Below are positions 55,420 through 64,000 of a stretch of 64,000 nucleotides of DNA, one piece after another. This stretch comes from Neoceratodus forsteri (Eukaryota > Chordata > Ceratodontiformes > Ceratodontidae): assembly GCA_016271365.2 (NCBI GenBank), contig CM057451.1, positions 368,921,501-368,985,500 on the forward strand. Reading direction: 5' to 3'. The position numbers and the translations under genes were made by a program. The notes under the pieces are model-generated. The model was not told where the DNA came from. It worked only from the letters and a program-made list of their open reading frames with translations, and made no database searches. The number at the start of each line of letters is the position of its first letter. Position 1 is the first letter of the stretch.

Positions 55420-56491
55420 CCTCTCCAAGGTCTGGAAGGTTATCCATTCCCTTTTCACCCCCCAGACCCAGTCTCCCTCTTCTGTTCTCAAAGTTGGTAA
55501 CTCCCGTATCTCTGATCCTTCTGCTGTTATTATGCCATTTTAACACTTACTTTACTACCTGTGCCCATTCTCTAATCCCTTCTCCTGTTCCCCTTCTCCT
55601 TCAATCTCTCTGCCTTCTTCTCCTCTTTCTTTTTCCTTCTCTCCTATTATTCCCTGATTCTCTTAGGGCACTGCTTGCCCTTAATCCTCTAAAGAGAGGT
55701 AGCCCAGATGGCATTGACCCTAAGCTTCTCCTTCTCTCAGCTTCTTCCATTGCTCTGCCCATTACTCTTCTCCTTAAACTTTCCTTTTCCTCTGCTACTG
55801 TCCTTGATATTTGGAAGCAGACTACTGTCATACCTCTTCACGAAAGTGGTGATCCCACCTCTCTTGGTAATTCTGTCCTATATCTCTCCTTCCCACCTTG
55901 GCTAAGTTACAGGAACATATTACTCTATCTCAGCTCTCTTTCTTTCTTGACAACTCCTCCTTTTTCATACCTTTCCAGTCTGATTTTAGGAAATCCCACT
56001 CTACTTCCACCTCTCTCCTTCATCTCACTGACTCCATACTCACAGGTATGGATCAAGAACTGATTACTTCTTCCATTTTTGCTGATCTTGCTAAAGTTTT
56101 TGACACTATGGCACATCCCCTCCTTCTGGACAAACTTAAAGCAGTAGGCCTCTCTGATTCTTCAGTTAGTTGGTTTCATTCTTACATTGAAGGAAGGTCT
56201 CAAGCTGCCTAGATAGGAAAATCCATTTCATTGCCACTTTCCATTAGCTTAGGTCTCCCTCAAGGGTCTGTCCTGGGTCCTAGATTCTTTTCCATTTTCT
56301 TAAATGATCTCCCGACTGTTTGTTCCTCTGCGTCCATTCATATGTACACTGGTGAGACAGTTCTTTTTGCTTCTGGCTTCTCTACCTATGATCATTCCTC
56401 CCAGCTGCAGTTGGATTCAACATTCAGCACTGGTTCAAGTCTAACTAACTCTCTCTCAATGCCAAAAAAACCCAGTCTGCATGTCTTTTGG
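55420..56491 (+). mobile_element. L2-type LINE, RT N-terminal half (outer, interrupted element)
   Basis: Plus frames read LKRGSPDGIDPKLLLLS, TTVIPLHESGDPTSLGN, QSDFRKSHSTSTSLL, motif A SIFADLAKVFDTMAHPL, motif B LGLPQGSVLGPRFFSIFL, then a decayed palm box MYTGETVLFAS (normally Y-A/V-D-D). It breaks off at about 56491 in N-A-K-K-T-Q-S-A-C-L-L-F-G. The continuation is at 61553. At least three frame changes. Confidence 0.85.
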
Positions 56492-56740
56492 TTTATTTAT
56501 TAATTTATTTATGACTTTGGTAACCGGGTAGGTGCACTGATCCCAGGGACCATTTTCAGGCATGATCCCTGCTACATACTGTGGCACAGAGTTAAAATAA
56601 GCAACAATGCATAGAACAGTAGACAGTTTAACAATAATAAAAAAAGGTTACAATAGTACTCAAGCTACAAGGATGAAAAATACATAAATCCACAAGATAC
56701 ATGGTTGCAGAATACATAAATCTGAATATGCAATTAAGAA
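56492..56740 (-). mobile_element. Short LINE 3'-end fragment
   Basis: Begins (plus) TTTATTTATTAATTTATTTATG then GGTAACCGGGTAGGTGCAC, the complement of an L2-like 3' tail. Only about 250 bp survive; it abuts the longer LINE of the same type. Confidence 0.65.
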
Positions 56741-57089
56741 TTATTTATTTATTCATTTATTTGAGTTTTGGTAACCAGGTAAGACCACTGAGATAAACAC
56801 AGTCCTATTTTCAGGGTCGAAACGGGTATTACATGAGCAAATATAACAGAACATTGCAACAACCTTTATAGATGATCATAAGAGATTAAATTATGCAGTA
56901 TGAGTTCAGGTATCAATGTACAATGCAACAATAAAAAAGATGAAAGTAAATTCAGGAATGTTGACCAGGTCAGAACACAATACATGAGATACTAGGGATA
57001 GAGTTCTACACATTGAATTCTACGTAGAACTACAGTCAGCAGGAACAAAAGGGGTAGGAAAAGGTGGGGGGTAGTGGAGGATGGTTAAG

Positions 57090-58540
57090 CTAAAGGTAGG
57101 GGCAGCAGAGGTCAGGACAGAGGGAAGACATGAAGTCCTCAACGGAAACATGAGCAAAGTGCAGTGTCTGAGAGGGAGGCCAGAAGCTGAGTTTTAAACT
57201 TGGGGAAGGTAGAACGGGAGAGTACGGGGGGAAAAGAGTTCCAATTGGATGCAGCTGCAAATGAGAAGGACCTTCGGACAGTAGCCAACGCAGTGCAGGC
57301 TTTACGAGGATGGGGAGGGAGGAAGATCTGAGGGTTCTAGGAGCTTGTCTAAGGTGTATGGTCTCACTGAGGCAAGGGGGTGTGAATTTGTGGACCAACT
57401 TATGCAGGAAGCATAAAGTGATAAACCTCAGATTTGAATTGTAGGGCAACCAACCCAATGAGAAGAGAATGTCACAGTGGTGGTGGCGGGCATTAACCCC
57501 CAAGGCAAATCTACCCACCCTGTGGTAGGCTTGAGAGAGGAGCGACAGGGAGGAGGAATTGGCTGAGAGCAGTAAGGGAGCACCATAGGTGAGGAGAGGA
57601 AGGAGGGATGAGGTAGCAATCTTGAGGCAGGAGTCGGAAGTGAGCAAAACGGGTGGATATGATAAAAGATACCTACTTTTTGGTTCAGAGATTTTATGAC
57701 ATTTGAGAGATGAGCGTTGAGAGATAGAGCTTTCCATGGTAATGCCCAGATCTATGAAGGAGTGGACAGATTCTAGGGTATCGCCATTATGAGAGGAAAT
57801 GCACAGAGAGGGAAGAGCGTGTGACAAGGTTGAGAGGTGGGTAAATAGCATACATTTGCTCTTTTTTGTGTTGAGAACAAGTTGGCTGTGCAGGAACCAA
57901 CCCTCAAGGGCAGCAAAGACAGATGCAAGTGCTCAATTAATGCTCTCAATGTTGGGAGAAGAATGATAGATGATAGTATCGTCCACGTAGAGGTGAACGG
58001 TGGCACCCCCACAAAAGCTAGGCAGATCATTAATAAAGAGAGAAAAGAGTATTGGGCCCAATATGGAGCCCTGTGGGACACCATGGGGGTGATGGGTCTA
58101 AGACCAGAAACGAAGCCTGCCCACTTTACCCGTTGGAACCGACAGGACAGATAGCTTTTAATCCAGGCCTGGGAACTGGTATCAAGGCCAATTATATTGA
58201 GCTGATAGAGCAGGAGATCATGGTTTACTAGGTTGAATGCTTTAGTTAGATTGATGAAGATGGCACCAGTAGCAGAACCATGGTCCATAGCCTGGAATAT
58301 ATCAGAGGTAACTTTTAACAGTGCAGTAAGTGTACTATGGTTCCTCCTAAAGCCATGTTGACAGGGAGATAGCACATTGTGATCTTCCAGGTAGCTCAAG
58401 AGATGGTTATACACAACATGCTCTTGGATTTTAGCCAGGAGGCAGAGGATAGAAATGGGCCGGAAATTTTCAACAACATTGTTAGGTCCCCCCTTATGTA
58501 CAAGTACAACTATCGCAACCTTCCATTTGTCAGGGACCAT
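57090..58540 (-). pseudogene. LINE reverse transcriptase and C-terminal domain (inner element)
   Basis: RT frame 58540-57773: KVAIVVLVHKGGPNNVV, NFRPISILCLLAKIQEHV, QHGFRRNHSTLTALL and motif A IFINLTKAFNLVNHDLL. The first Asp of motif A is Asn (codon 58250-58252), which should abolish catalysis. A frameshift inside motif B ([12 protein letters not shown] for [12 protein letters not shown]) follows, and the Y-V-D-D box is then out of frame. The C-terminal frame 57851-57090 reads ESVHSFIDLGITME, LLTYGAPLLLSAN and LGVNARHHHCDILFSLGWLP. Confidence 0.85.
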
Positions 58541-58941
58541 GTTGGTAAGGAAGGAATGGTTGAATAGGTCTCATACAGGCCGCACAAGGGCTGAGGTGCC
58601 CAGCTTGAGAAACCATTCTAAGGTTCATGACCAGGAGAACTCTCGGGTTTCAAGTTACTGAAAAGTCTCTGGACTTCTTTGAGGGAGGCCAACTTTAGGT
58701 GGAAAGCAGATCGAGTCCCATTGTAGCTAGGAGGAGGAGGGATAGAAGTAGGGGAGGTGGCTGAGGGGGAGTTTTGGAAAAGAGAGGTGTATTTATGGAG
58801 AATTCATTAAAACCAGTGGCAATGGATGGTGGGTCTGAAAGGGGGGTGCCTTGAGCAATGATAGAGTTAGGGATTTCCTCGACCTTCCCTTTGACCAGCG
58901 AATTCACCGGTTTCCAAATTCCTTGGAGGTTGCAAAGGTGC

Positions 58942-60152
58942 TTAGTTGTAAGGTTTAGTGACGAGTTTGGCTTTATTCAGGGAATTTTTGCATTTATTTC
59001 TTAAATGCCTATATTCTTGCCAGTCAAATGGTAGTCTGCTACTTTTAAAGATCTGCCATACTCTGTCTCGATGTGACATGAGCTGCCTAATTTCCTTAGT
59101 GGTCCAAGGAGCCTTAACCCCCTTGGACTTGCATTTTTTTAAAGGAGCATGGGAGTTAACAATGCCACTAAAGGAGGATACAAAGAAATCCAAGGCTTGA
59201 TTGATATCACGGAGGGTCTTTATGGGGATCCAATCAGTGTTCCTGATGGAAGTGATAAAACTGTTTGCATCAAACCTGGACATGTCACGAATCAGAGAGA
59301 TTTTAGGAGGAGAGTTAGGGCAATTATTCTGCCAAATACAGAATGTATGGGAATGGTCACTTAAGTAGTTGGATAGGACACCCACAGCTTTGATCTTGTG
59401 AGGGCAATTAGTGATGACCCAGTCAAACAGGGAGTGCTTGCCAGACTTGTTGTTAATACGCATGGGATCTTGGATAGGTTGTACCAAGTTGGAGTCTGAG
59501 ATAGTAGATCTCACCTTACCAGCATCAGACAGGAGCCAATCAACACTGAAGTCACCACTTAGTTTGAGGCCATGGCTGAGGAGATTGGCCAGAGAGGTTA
59601 GGAAGGGGGAAAGGCTTAGTGAGGCAGTGTTAGGCAGTAGATTGGCGCACCCAATGATAACCTTTTTCACAGTGCCAAGTGTTAGGGAGAGGAAGAGGGA
59701 TTCCACAGTGGGGGGGGGCCAGGGTCAGGTACAGGGAGTACGGAGGTGTCCAAGTTAAACCGGGTGTAAATAAGAACACCACCACCCCTCTTACCAGCCC
59801 TGTCTTTTCTAAAGCAGTTGCAGCCAGTTAGGGATATCTCATGCAGTTTAACAGCAGGCTTGAGCCACGATTCAGTAATGCATATAACATCGGGTGCAAG
59901 CTGTATTGTCCAGACTTCGAAATCAGCCATTTTAGGACTCAGGCTGCGAATATTCATATGTGTGATTTTTAGACCTTTGGAAGTGGGCAAGGTGGTAGTA
60001 AGGGGATGGGAAGCAGTGGTGGGACATTGTGGCCCAGGGTTTAGTTCAATGTCACCAGCACGCACCAAAAGGAGAAGAACGGAAAAATTAGTGCATAATG
60101 AGGTACAGAGAGATAAGATTTCCAAGGTAGTCATAATGGATGAAGCGCACAC
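58942..60152 (-). pseudogene. LINE N-terminus: hydrophobic leader, 2A-like motif, APE endonuclease
   Basis: From ATG at 60152: a 30-residue hydrophobic leader (SLCTNFSVLLLLVRA), the 2A motif GDIELNPGP (residues 33-41), then LKITHMNIRSLSPKMADF, ICITESWLKPAVKLHE and KRGGGVLIYTRFNLD. The frame shifts near the G-run at 59708. EN continues 59706-58942 with FSVDWLLSDAGK (decayed G-D-F-N-x-N-W box), LFDWVITNCPH, LSDHSHTFCIW (SDH box) and the linker. The leader-plus-2A arrangement is known in several LINE clades. Confidence 0.85.
60030..60056 (-). other. Canonical 2A-like ribosome-skipping motif
   Basis: Encodes GDIELNPGP, a perfect match to DxExNPGP, directly after a hydrophobic run. Separation would occur between the last Gly and Pro, releasing a ~40-residue leader from the EN-RT protein. 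Confidence 0.85.
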
Positions 60153-60169
60153 TCGTTTACAGAGCTAGC

Positions 60170-60523
60170 GACCAAGTAGTGCAGGGCCAGGCTTGGGAAG
60201 GTAAGGTATATGTAACAGTGCACTCATAGAGTCCGGCCAGATGTGACGTGGAGGGGGGGAGGGCTGTAATTACAGTGTGGTGGGTGACGGGATCCAGCAA
60301 TGAATTGGTCAGCCCAGCACCAAAAGAGGAGGCATAACAGAGTGGCTAACCAACCTAAGCAACCCATGACTTGTAACTATAATTGGGGTAAGGAAGGGAG
60401 AAGGCTTTCAATAGATCTAGACAGAAGGGCAACCTGACTGAACCAATAGCAGTGGAGATGGGTGGAAGGGGGCGGGTCAAATCAGTATTTAATAGCGGCC
60501 GGGGTCGGGGTGGGCAGGTGGGA
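60170..60523 (-). other. LINE 5' UTR, unique part
   Basis: GC-rich non-coding sequence between the 2A-bearing ATG and the first 5' UTR repeat, with GGGGTCGGGGTGGG near 60500. Confidence 0.5.
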
Positions 60524-60850
60524 CAAATTATACAGATACACTGCAGTTCAGATTCCCAGTAAGCAAAAAAGCTGTAAAATTTGGCAGAAAAGCCATGGAG
60601 TCCCAGGTCCTATGGAGCAGAAACAGTGACTAATCACGGTAAGAGCCATAAGGGCTGCATCCAATGTGGAGGGAGTTCAGTCAGCCTTCGACCAATCATG
60701 GCCCTGATATGCGGTCCCGGACAAATAAGCAGGCTTACCCAGGCAGGGAGCTGTGAGAGCAGGCATAGAAAGGGTGCACAGCCAGCGGCCTTTCCAGCCA
60801 TGGCTGCCGGTTGGAAGGAGATTCATCTGATCAAGGGCCAAGGGCTCCTG
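60524..60850 (-). repeat. 5' UTR repeat, inner copy
   Basis: Begins (plus) ACAAATTATACAGATACACT and ends CAAGGGCCAAGGGCTCC. About 90% identical by eye to 61213-61552, 689 bp further on. Possibly promoter monomers, as in L1-type elements. Confidence 0.85.
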
Positions 60851-61212
60851 AGGGAACAGAAAAGTGTTACAGGTTAAAAGGAAAGCTAGAGCAAAGGGTG
60901 GCTAGGGACTAAATCGGGGGGCATGGAAAGAGACAAAGAGCACAAAGGTAGGAAAGTTTAGGCAAGGAAGAAGGGGGCGGGCAGCCAGACAGTTAGACAG
61001 TTAAGTTGGGTGCCACTGCAGAAAGCAGAGATAAGGAGGTGAAAGAAAAAAAGAAAATTAAAGTCGGAAGAGGGATGGGGGAGTGGACTGTTTCAGGTTA
61101 GGTAGGGAAAAATTAACAGACAAAAATTAAATAGAGAACAAGTACATCAGTTTAGAAAAACAGTCCCCTTATTACAGACAAATTCAAAAACACTCCCTGA
61201 TGCCCCCAAAAT

Positions 61213-61552
61213 ATAACACAGTTCCCACAAATTATACAGATACATTACAGTTCAGATTCCCAATAAGCAAAAAAGCCATAAAATTTGGCAGAAAAGCCGT
61301 GGAGTCCCAGGTCCTATGGAGCAGAAACAGTGACGAATCATGGCAAGAGCTGTAAGGGCTGCATCCACTGTGGAGAGGGTTCAGTCAGCCTTTGACCCGT
61401 CACGGCCCTAATATGCAGTCCCGGGCAAACAAGCAGGCTTACTCAGGCAGGGAGCTGTGAGAGCAGGCAGAGAAAGGGCGCACAGCTGATGGTCTTTCCA
61501 GACATGGCTGCCGGTTGGAAGGAGATTCGCCTGATCAAGGGCTAAGGGCTCC
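61213..61552 (-). repeat. 5' UTR repeat, outer copy (element 5' end)
   Basis: Direct copy of 60524-60850. It ends at CTAAGGGCTCC, immediately before the outer LINE continues. Between the copies (60851-61212) lies unrelated A/G-rich leader. Confidence 0.85.
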
Positions 61553-62547
61553 TTCACATACATATACCTAAATTTGATAGCCAGACTTAGTTCTCTACCA
61601 TTATTTAATACCTTGATGGTACTAAAACTGAAGATGTTCCCTCCTTTAAGTACCTTGGGGTCTGCCTTGACTGGCACCTTGATTTCTCAGTTCATATTGA
61701 TGCTATCCACCATAAGCTACACCCTAAGCTTGGAGCATTGTACAGGAATAAAGTGAGTATTCCACTTCCTACCCACCGAGAAATTGCATTCAAAATTATT
61801 CTCCCTATCTTTGACTACAGTGATTTAGTCTACAGTGGAGCCCCTAAATCCTCACTTGCCAGACTGGACACCCCTTTTCATTCTTTTTGTCATTTTGCTG
61901 TTGATTGCCCACCTCGTACTCACCACTGCTCTCTATACTCAGCCCTTTCTCTTCCCTTTCTTGATGCTAGGTGCCTTTCTCATTGTGTCTCCTTTATATC
62001 TAAATTCTGATTTGGCACCCTCCACTCTTTTCTCAAATCCCTTCTATCTTTCTCTCCTTCTTCCTACTACCCTCTCTGTAACAATATTTCCCAGTCTCTC
62101 TAATCCTTCTAGAAAATCTACCGTTGGTCAATCTGCTTTTTCCTACCTCTTTCCTAAACTTTGGCCCCCCTTCCCCTTTCAGTTCGATCTGCCTCTTCTC
62201 CCTCCTCCTTAAAGTCTCTTCTTTATGACTTTTGTTACCCTAATTGTTACTGTCTATGACCCTTTTCTTTTCATTCTCCCCTTCACTAGTTTTGCCCTGT
62301 TTATGCTTTTCCACTATTTTCCCCTTCTTCATATATGAATGTATTTTACTTGTATTTATTTACTATTTGCCTGTAATATTTATGGATATGTTTCTCATAT
62401 TACTATATTATTGTATTTGACATCTTATTTTTAGTAGTTTTATTGTTTAGCTAGCTCCTTTCCCCCTGTCCCCCAGGACGCATCTGGAAATGGCTGTTAT
62501 CAGCTCAGTATGGCTTTCCTGGTTAAACTTTTAAATAAATAAATATA
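61553..62547 (+). mobile_element. L2-type LINE, RT C-terminus and 3' end (outer element, continuation)
   Basis: Reads FKYLGVCLDWHLDFSVHIDA (in a frame starting near 61640), KIILPIFDYSDLVYSGAPKS and CPPRTHHCSLYSAL. A long T/C-rich 3' UTR follows, ending TTTCCTGGTTAAACTTTTAA then ATAAATAAATA. The region continues exactly from where the plus RT broke at 56491. The last ~57 bases match the tail of the SINE at 40.9 kb. Confidence 0.85.
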
Positions 62548-62669
62548 TTTTTACTATACTGTATGTTTATGCATCTTCAATCTGTGGCCTGTCTAGAAGG
62601 TGGTTGTTTGTATTCCTACTGCACAGAAGTCAGCTCGGTTGACTTGTAACCTTTTCTCTTTTTTACAGA

Positions 62670-63220
62670 GTAGAAGTACAAATATATAACACAGGGGGTT
62701 GGGGAGAGAAGGATGTCAGTCTTCATACCACCCTAAATGTGAGTTGTTGCACTCTCAAAACACCAGCATTAAGGGAACTTGATATATCTGAAATGGACAT
62801 TTCTCAGTTGTTATATGGGACAAAATATAAAACTGCTATCTTTTAATGTGAATGATGTCTACAACTCTATATATTGAAAGGCAAAAGACAGAATTAATAA
62901 TCTTGCAGGGAACACATATATCACTGGAGAAACATAAACAAATACAAATTATGGGTTTGACTTGGTTAGCTCATCCTCCCATAAATCAGGGTGATGCAGG
63001 GGAGTACTTAAAGTGGGACTATGATCAAAATTTATGGCATCAGTATATTCAGAATGTGGATCAGCATAGACTCAATCAGCCTCATGCCAAAAACAAGATC
63101 TCTAAGTTATGTTGTTTAAAAGTTGCAAGTCATTTTACAACCCTACATTCACTGCTTGTTCAAAAAGCTAATTTCAATGAAGATCTGCTGATGATGTCAT
63201 GTCCTGAATTCACAGTCTAG
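62670..63220 (+). CDS. Unidentified open frames after a strong acceptor
   Basis: CTTTTCTCTTTTTTACAG (ending 62669) is a textbook acceptor. A 56-codon open stretch follows (VEVQIYNTGGWGEKDVSLH...), ending at TAA near 62844. A second frame (62852-63220, 122 codons from ATG) reads ELIILQGTHISLEKHKQIQI, GLTWLAHPP and CLKVASHFTTLH and stops at TAG. Both have protein-like composition, and one frame change would join them. No family recognised. A SINE inserted immediately after the stop. Confidence 0.35.
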
Positions 63221-63240
63221 TCCTCCCTGTCAGCAAGCTT

Positions 63241-63910
63241 TTTTTTTTTTGTATATTCTATTTCTGCTCCAACCTACTTGGAACTCTCTCTCTGGCATCC
63301 GCCACACGCTGCAAGCTCTATGTCCCACCTGAAGCTTTCCCCTCACCCCCGCACCAGCCTGGCAGATCCCCCAGCTCTGCACCCCCTGAGGTGGGGCCTC
63401 CCTATCTGCCCAGGGTGCTCTATCTTGAAATCTAATGTGCCGACTGTGCAGTTGGCCCTGGAGAGGAGAGACATCTAGAGCTGGAGTGTGACTCGACAGA
63501 GTAGAGGTGCCATCACCTATTTCTGAGGACAGGAATATTCTTAGTGTTTTCCCCCTTGGAGTGCAGCATGCAGTGATGCCTGCACACGACTGACCTGCTA
63601 GTGTCTGCTGCATTCCACCCTATACGCTGGCTGGTTTACCTGCAGTACCCCTGATCTCCATCAGGGCCGCTAGGACACCGAGCGACCCTGGATCCCTCCC
63701 CATGGAGAGGAGAGCTGTGCTCTGGATGCTCTTTCCTCTCCCTCCCCTGCCTAGCCTGAATCCCTCCCCAGGGAGAGGAGAGCTATGCTCTGGATGCTCT
63801 ATCCTCTCCCTCCCTACCCCCAGCAACCTGAGTCCATTACCGAACCCAGGTCACCGGCGTGGCGTGAAGTGTGGCATCCAGTGCTTCAATCCTCAGTGCC
63901 ACTGGGCCAG
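63241..63910 (-). mobile_element. tRNA-like SINE, complete, with 18-bp target duplication
   Basis: It is flanked by CTCCCTGTCAGCAAGCTT (63223-63240) and CTCCCTGTCAACAAGCTT (63911-63928), 17 of 18 identical. The left end is an 11-T run (poly-A on the minus strand). The right end is the SINE head (minus: GCTGGCCCAGTGGCACTGAG), with GGTGACCTGGGTTCGGTAAT as B-box region. It is 670 bp, partly owing to an internal 67-bp tandem duplication. Same family as 21535-22110. Confidence 0.87.
63691..63825. repeat. 67-bp tandem duplication inside the SINE
   Basis: GATCCCTCCCC... at 63691 and GAATCCCTCCCC... at 63758 start two copies sharing GGAGAGGAGAGCT and TGCTCTGGATGCTCT. The SINE copy at 21.5 kb has only one. 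Confidence 0.85.
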
Positions 63911-64000
63911 CTCCCTGTCAACAAGCTTATAGGGCCTGTTTCTCCAAAGTGCAAAGTGATTTATGGGTTACCACCTACTCGGTTTTCGACTGAATAGATT

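Larger units (their letters stand above)
56742..61552 (-). mobile_element. L2-type LINE, essentially full length, nested in another LINE
   Basis: The 3' tail lies at 56742 (ATTTATTTATTCATTTATTT then GGTAACCAGGTA). The protein order on the minus strand is 2A-like leader and EN (60152-58942), RT (58540-57773) and C-terminus (57851-57090). A long 5' UTR carries two copies of a ~335-bp repeat and ends exactly where the outer LINE resumes (61553). It is about 4.8 kb. Frameshifts exist in RT motif B and in EN. Confidence 0.85.

Overview
This looks like a nuclear segment from a vertebrate with a large, retrotransposon-rich genome. There is no operon structure, coding content is scattered and mostly broken, and several vertebrate-type repeat families sit inside one another: CR1- and L2-type LINEs, tRNA-derived SINEs, a MIR-like CORE-SINE, hAT-type non-autonomous DNA transposons, and a Penelope-like element with a GIY-YIG domain. 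A lungfish, salamander, caecilian or similar genome would fit, but the sequence alone does not settle the species.

The main non-obvious content is a spliced gene or decaying gene on the minus strand, spread over at least 32 kb. It starts with a THAP zinc-finger exon (34052-34450) and continues through exons at 13194-13390, 10262-10520, 8796-8967, 3098-3246 and 1946-2124. The last exons join with matching splice phases and resemble, from memory, a THAP/transposase-derived protein family (Kolobok-like). Two exons carry a one-base excess in an A-run, one has an in-frame TAG, and the last acceptor reads TG. It is therefore either a pseudogene or a real gene carrying assembly errors. Its introns hold many of the mobile elements.

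Layout: 1-1560, minus LINE cut by the window edge and split by a hAT element; 1.9-3.3 kb, 3' end of the THAP-type gene; 3.4-7.2 kb, minus L2-type LINE with a 2A-like motif; 7.5-8.3 kb, minisatellite and SINE; 8.8-13.4 kb, three gene exons; 13.8-18 kb, CR1 fragment, compound microsatellite and an L2-type LINE carrying a second hAT element; 19-21.4 kb, CR1; 21.4-22.6 kb, duplicated segment with a clean SINE insertion; 23.1-24.5 kb, CR1 ORF1 with an SGNH-esterase-like domain; 25.6-26.6 kb, CR1 scraps; 28.9-31.7 kb, plus LINE; 31.7-33.8 kb, inverted pair of Penelope-like copies; 34.0-34.5 kb, THAP exon; 35.6-37.8 kb, LINE 5' fragment and a possible LTR element; 40.0-41.4 kb, 296-bp satellite containing a MIR-like SINE; 42.2-46.6 kb, nearly complete CR1 with Zn/coiled-coil plus SGNH ORF1 and EN-RT ORF2; 47.8-49.2 kb, two L2 fragments; 49.9-50.5 kb, proline-rich ORF; 51-54 kb, fold-back repeats; 54.8-63.2 kb, two unidentified ORFs flanking a LINE that is itself split by a 5-kb L2-type LINE; 63.2-63.9 kb, SINE.

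Almost all LINE reading frames are frameshifted, so the elements look inactive. The interactions visible are structural: the SINE tail at 40.9 kb matches the LINE 3' end at 62.5 kb, which suggests that the LINE family mobilised that SINE family.
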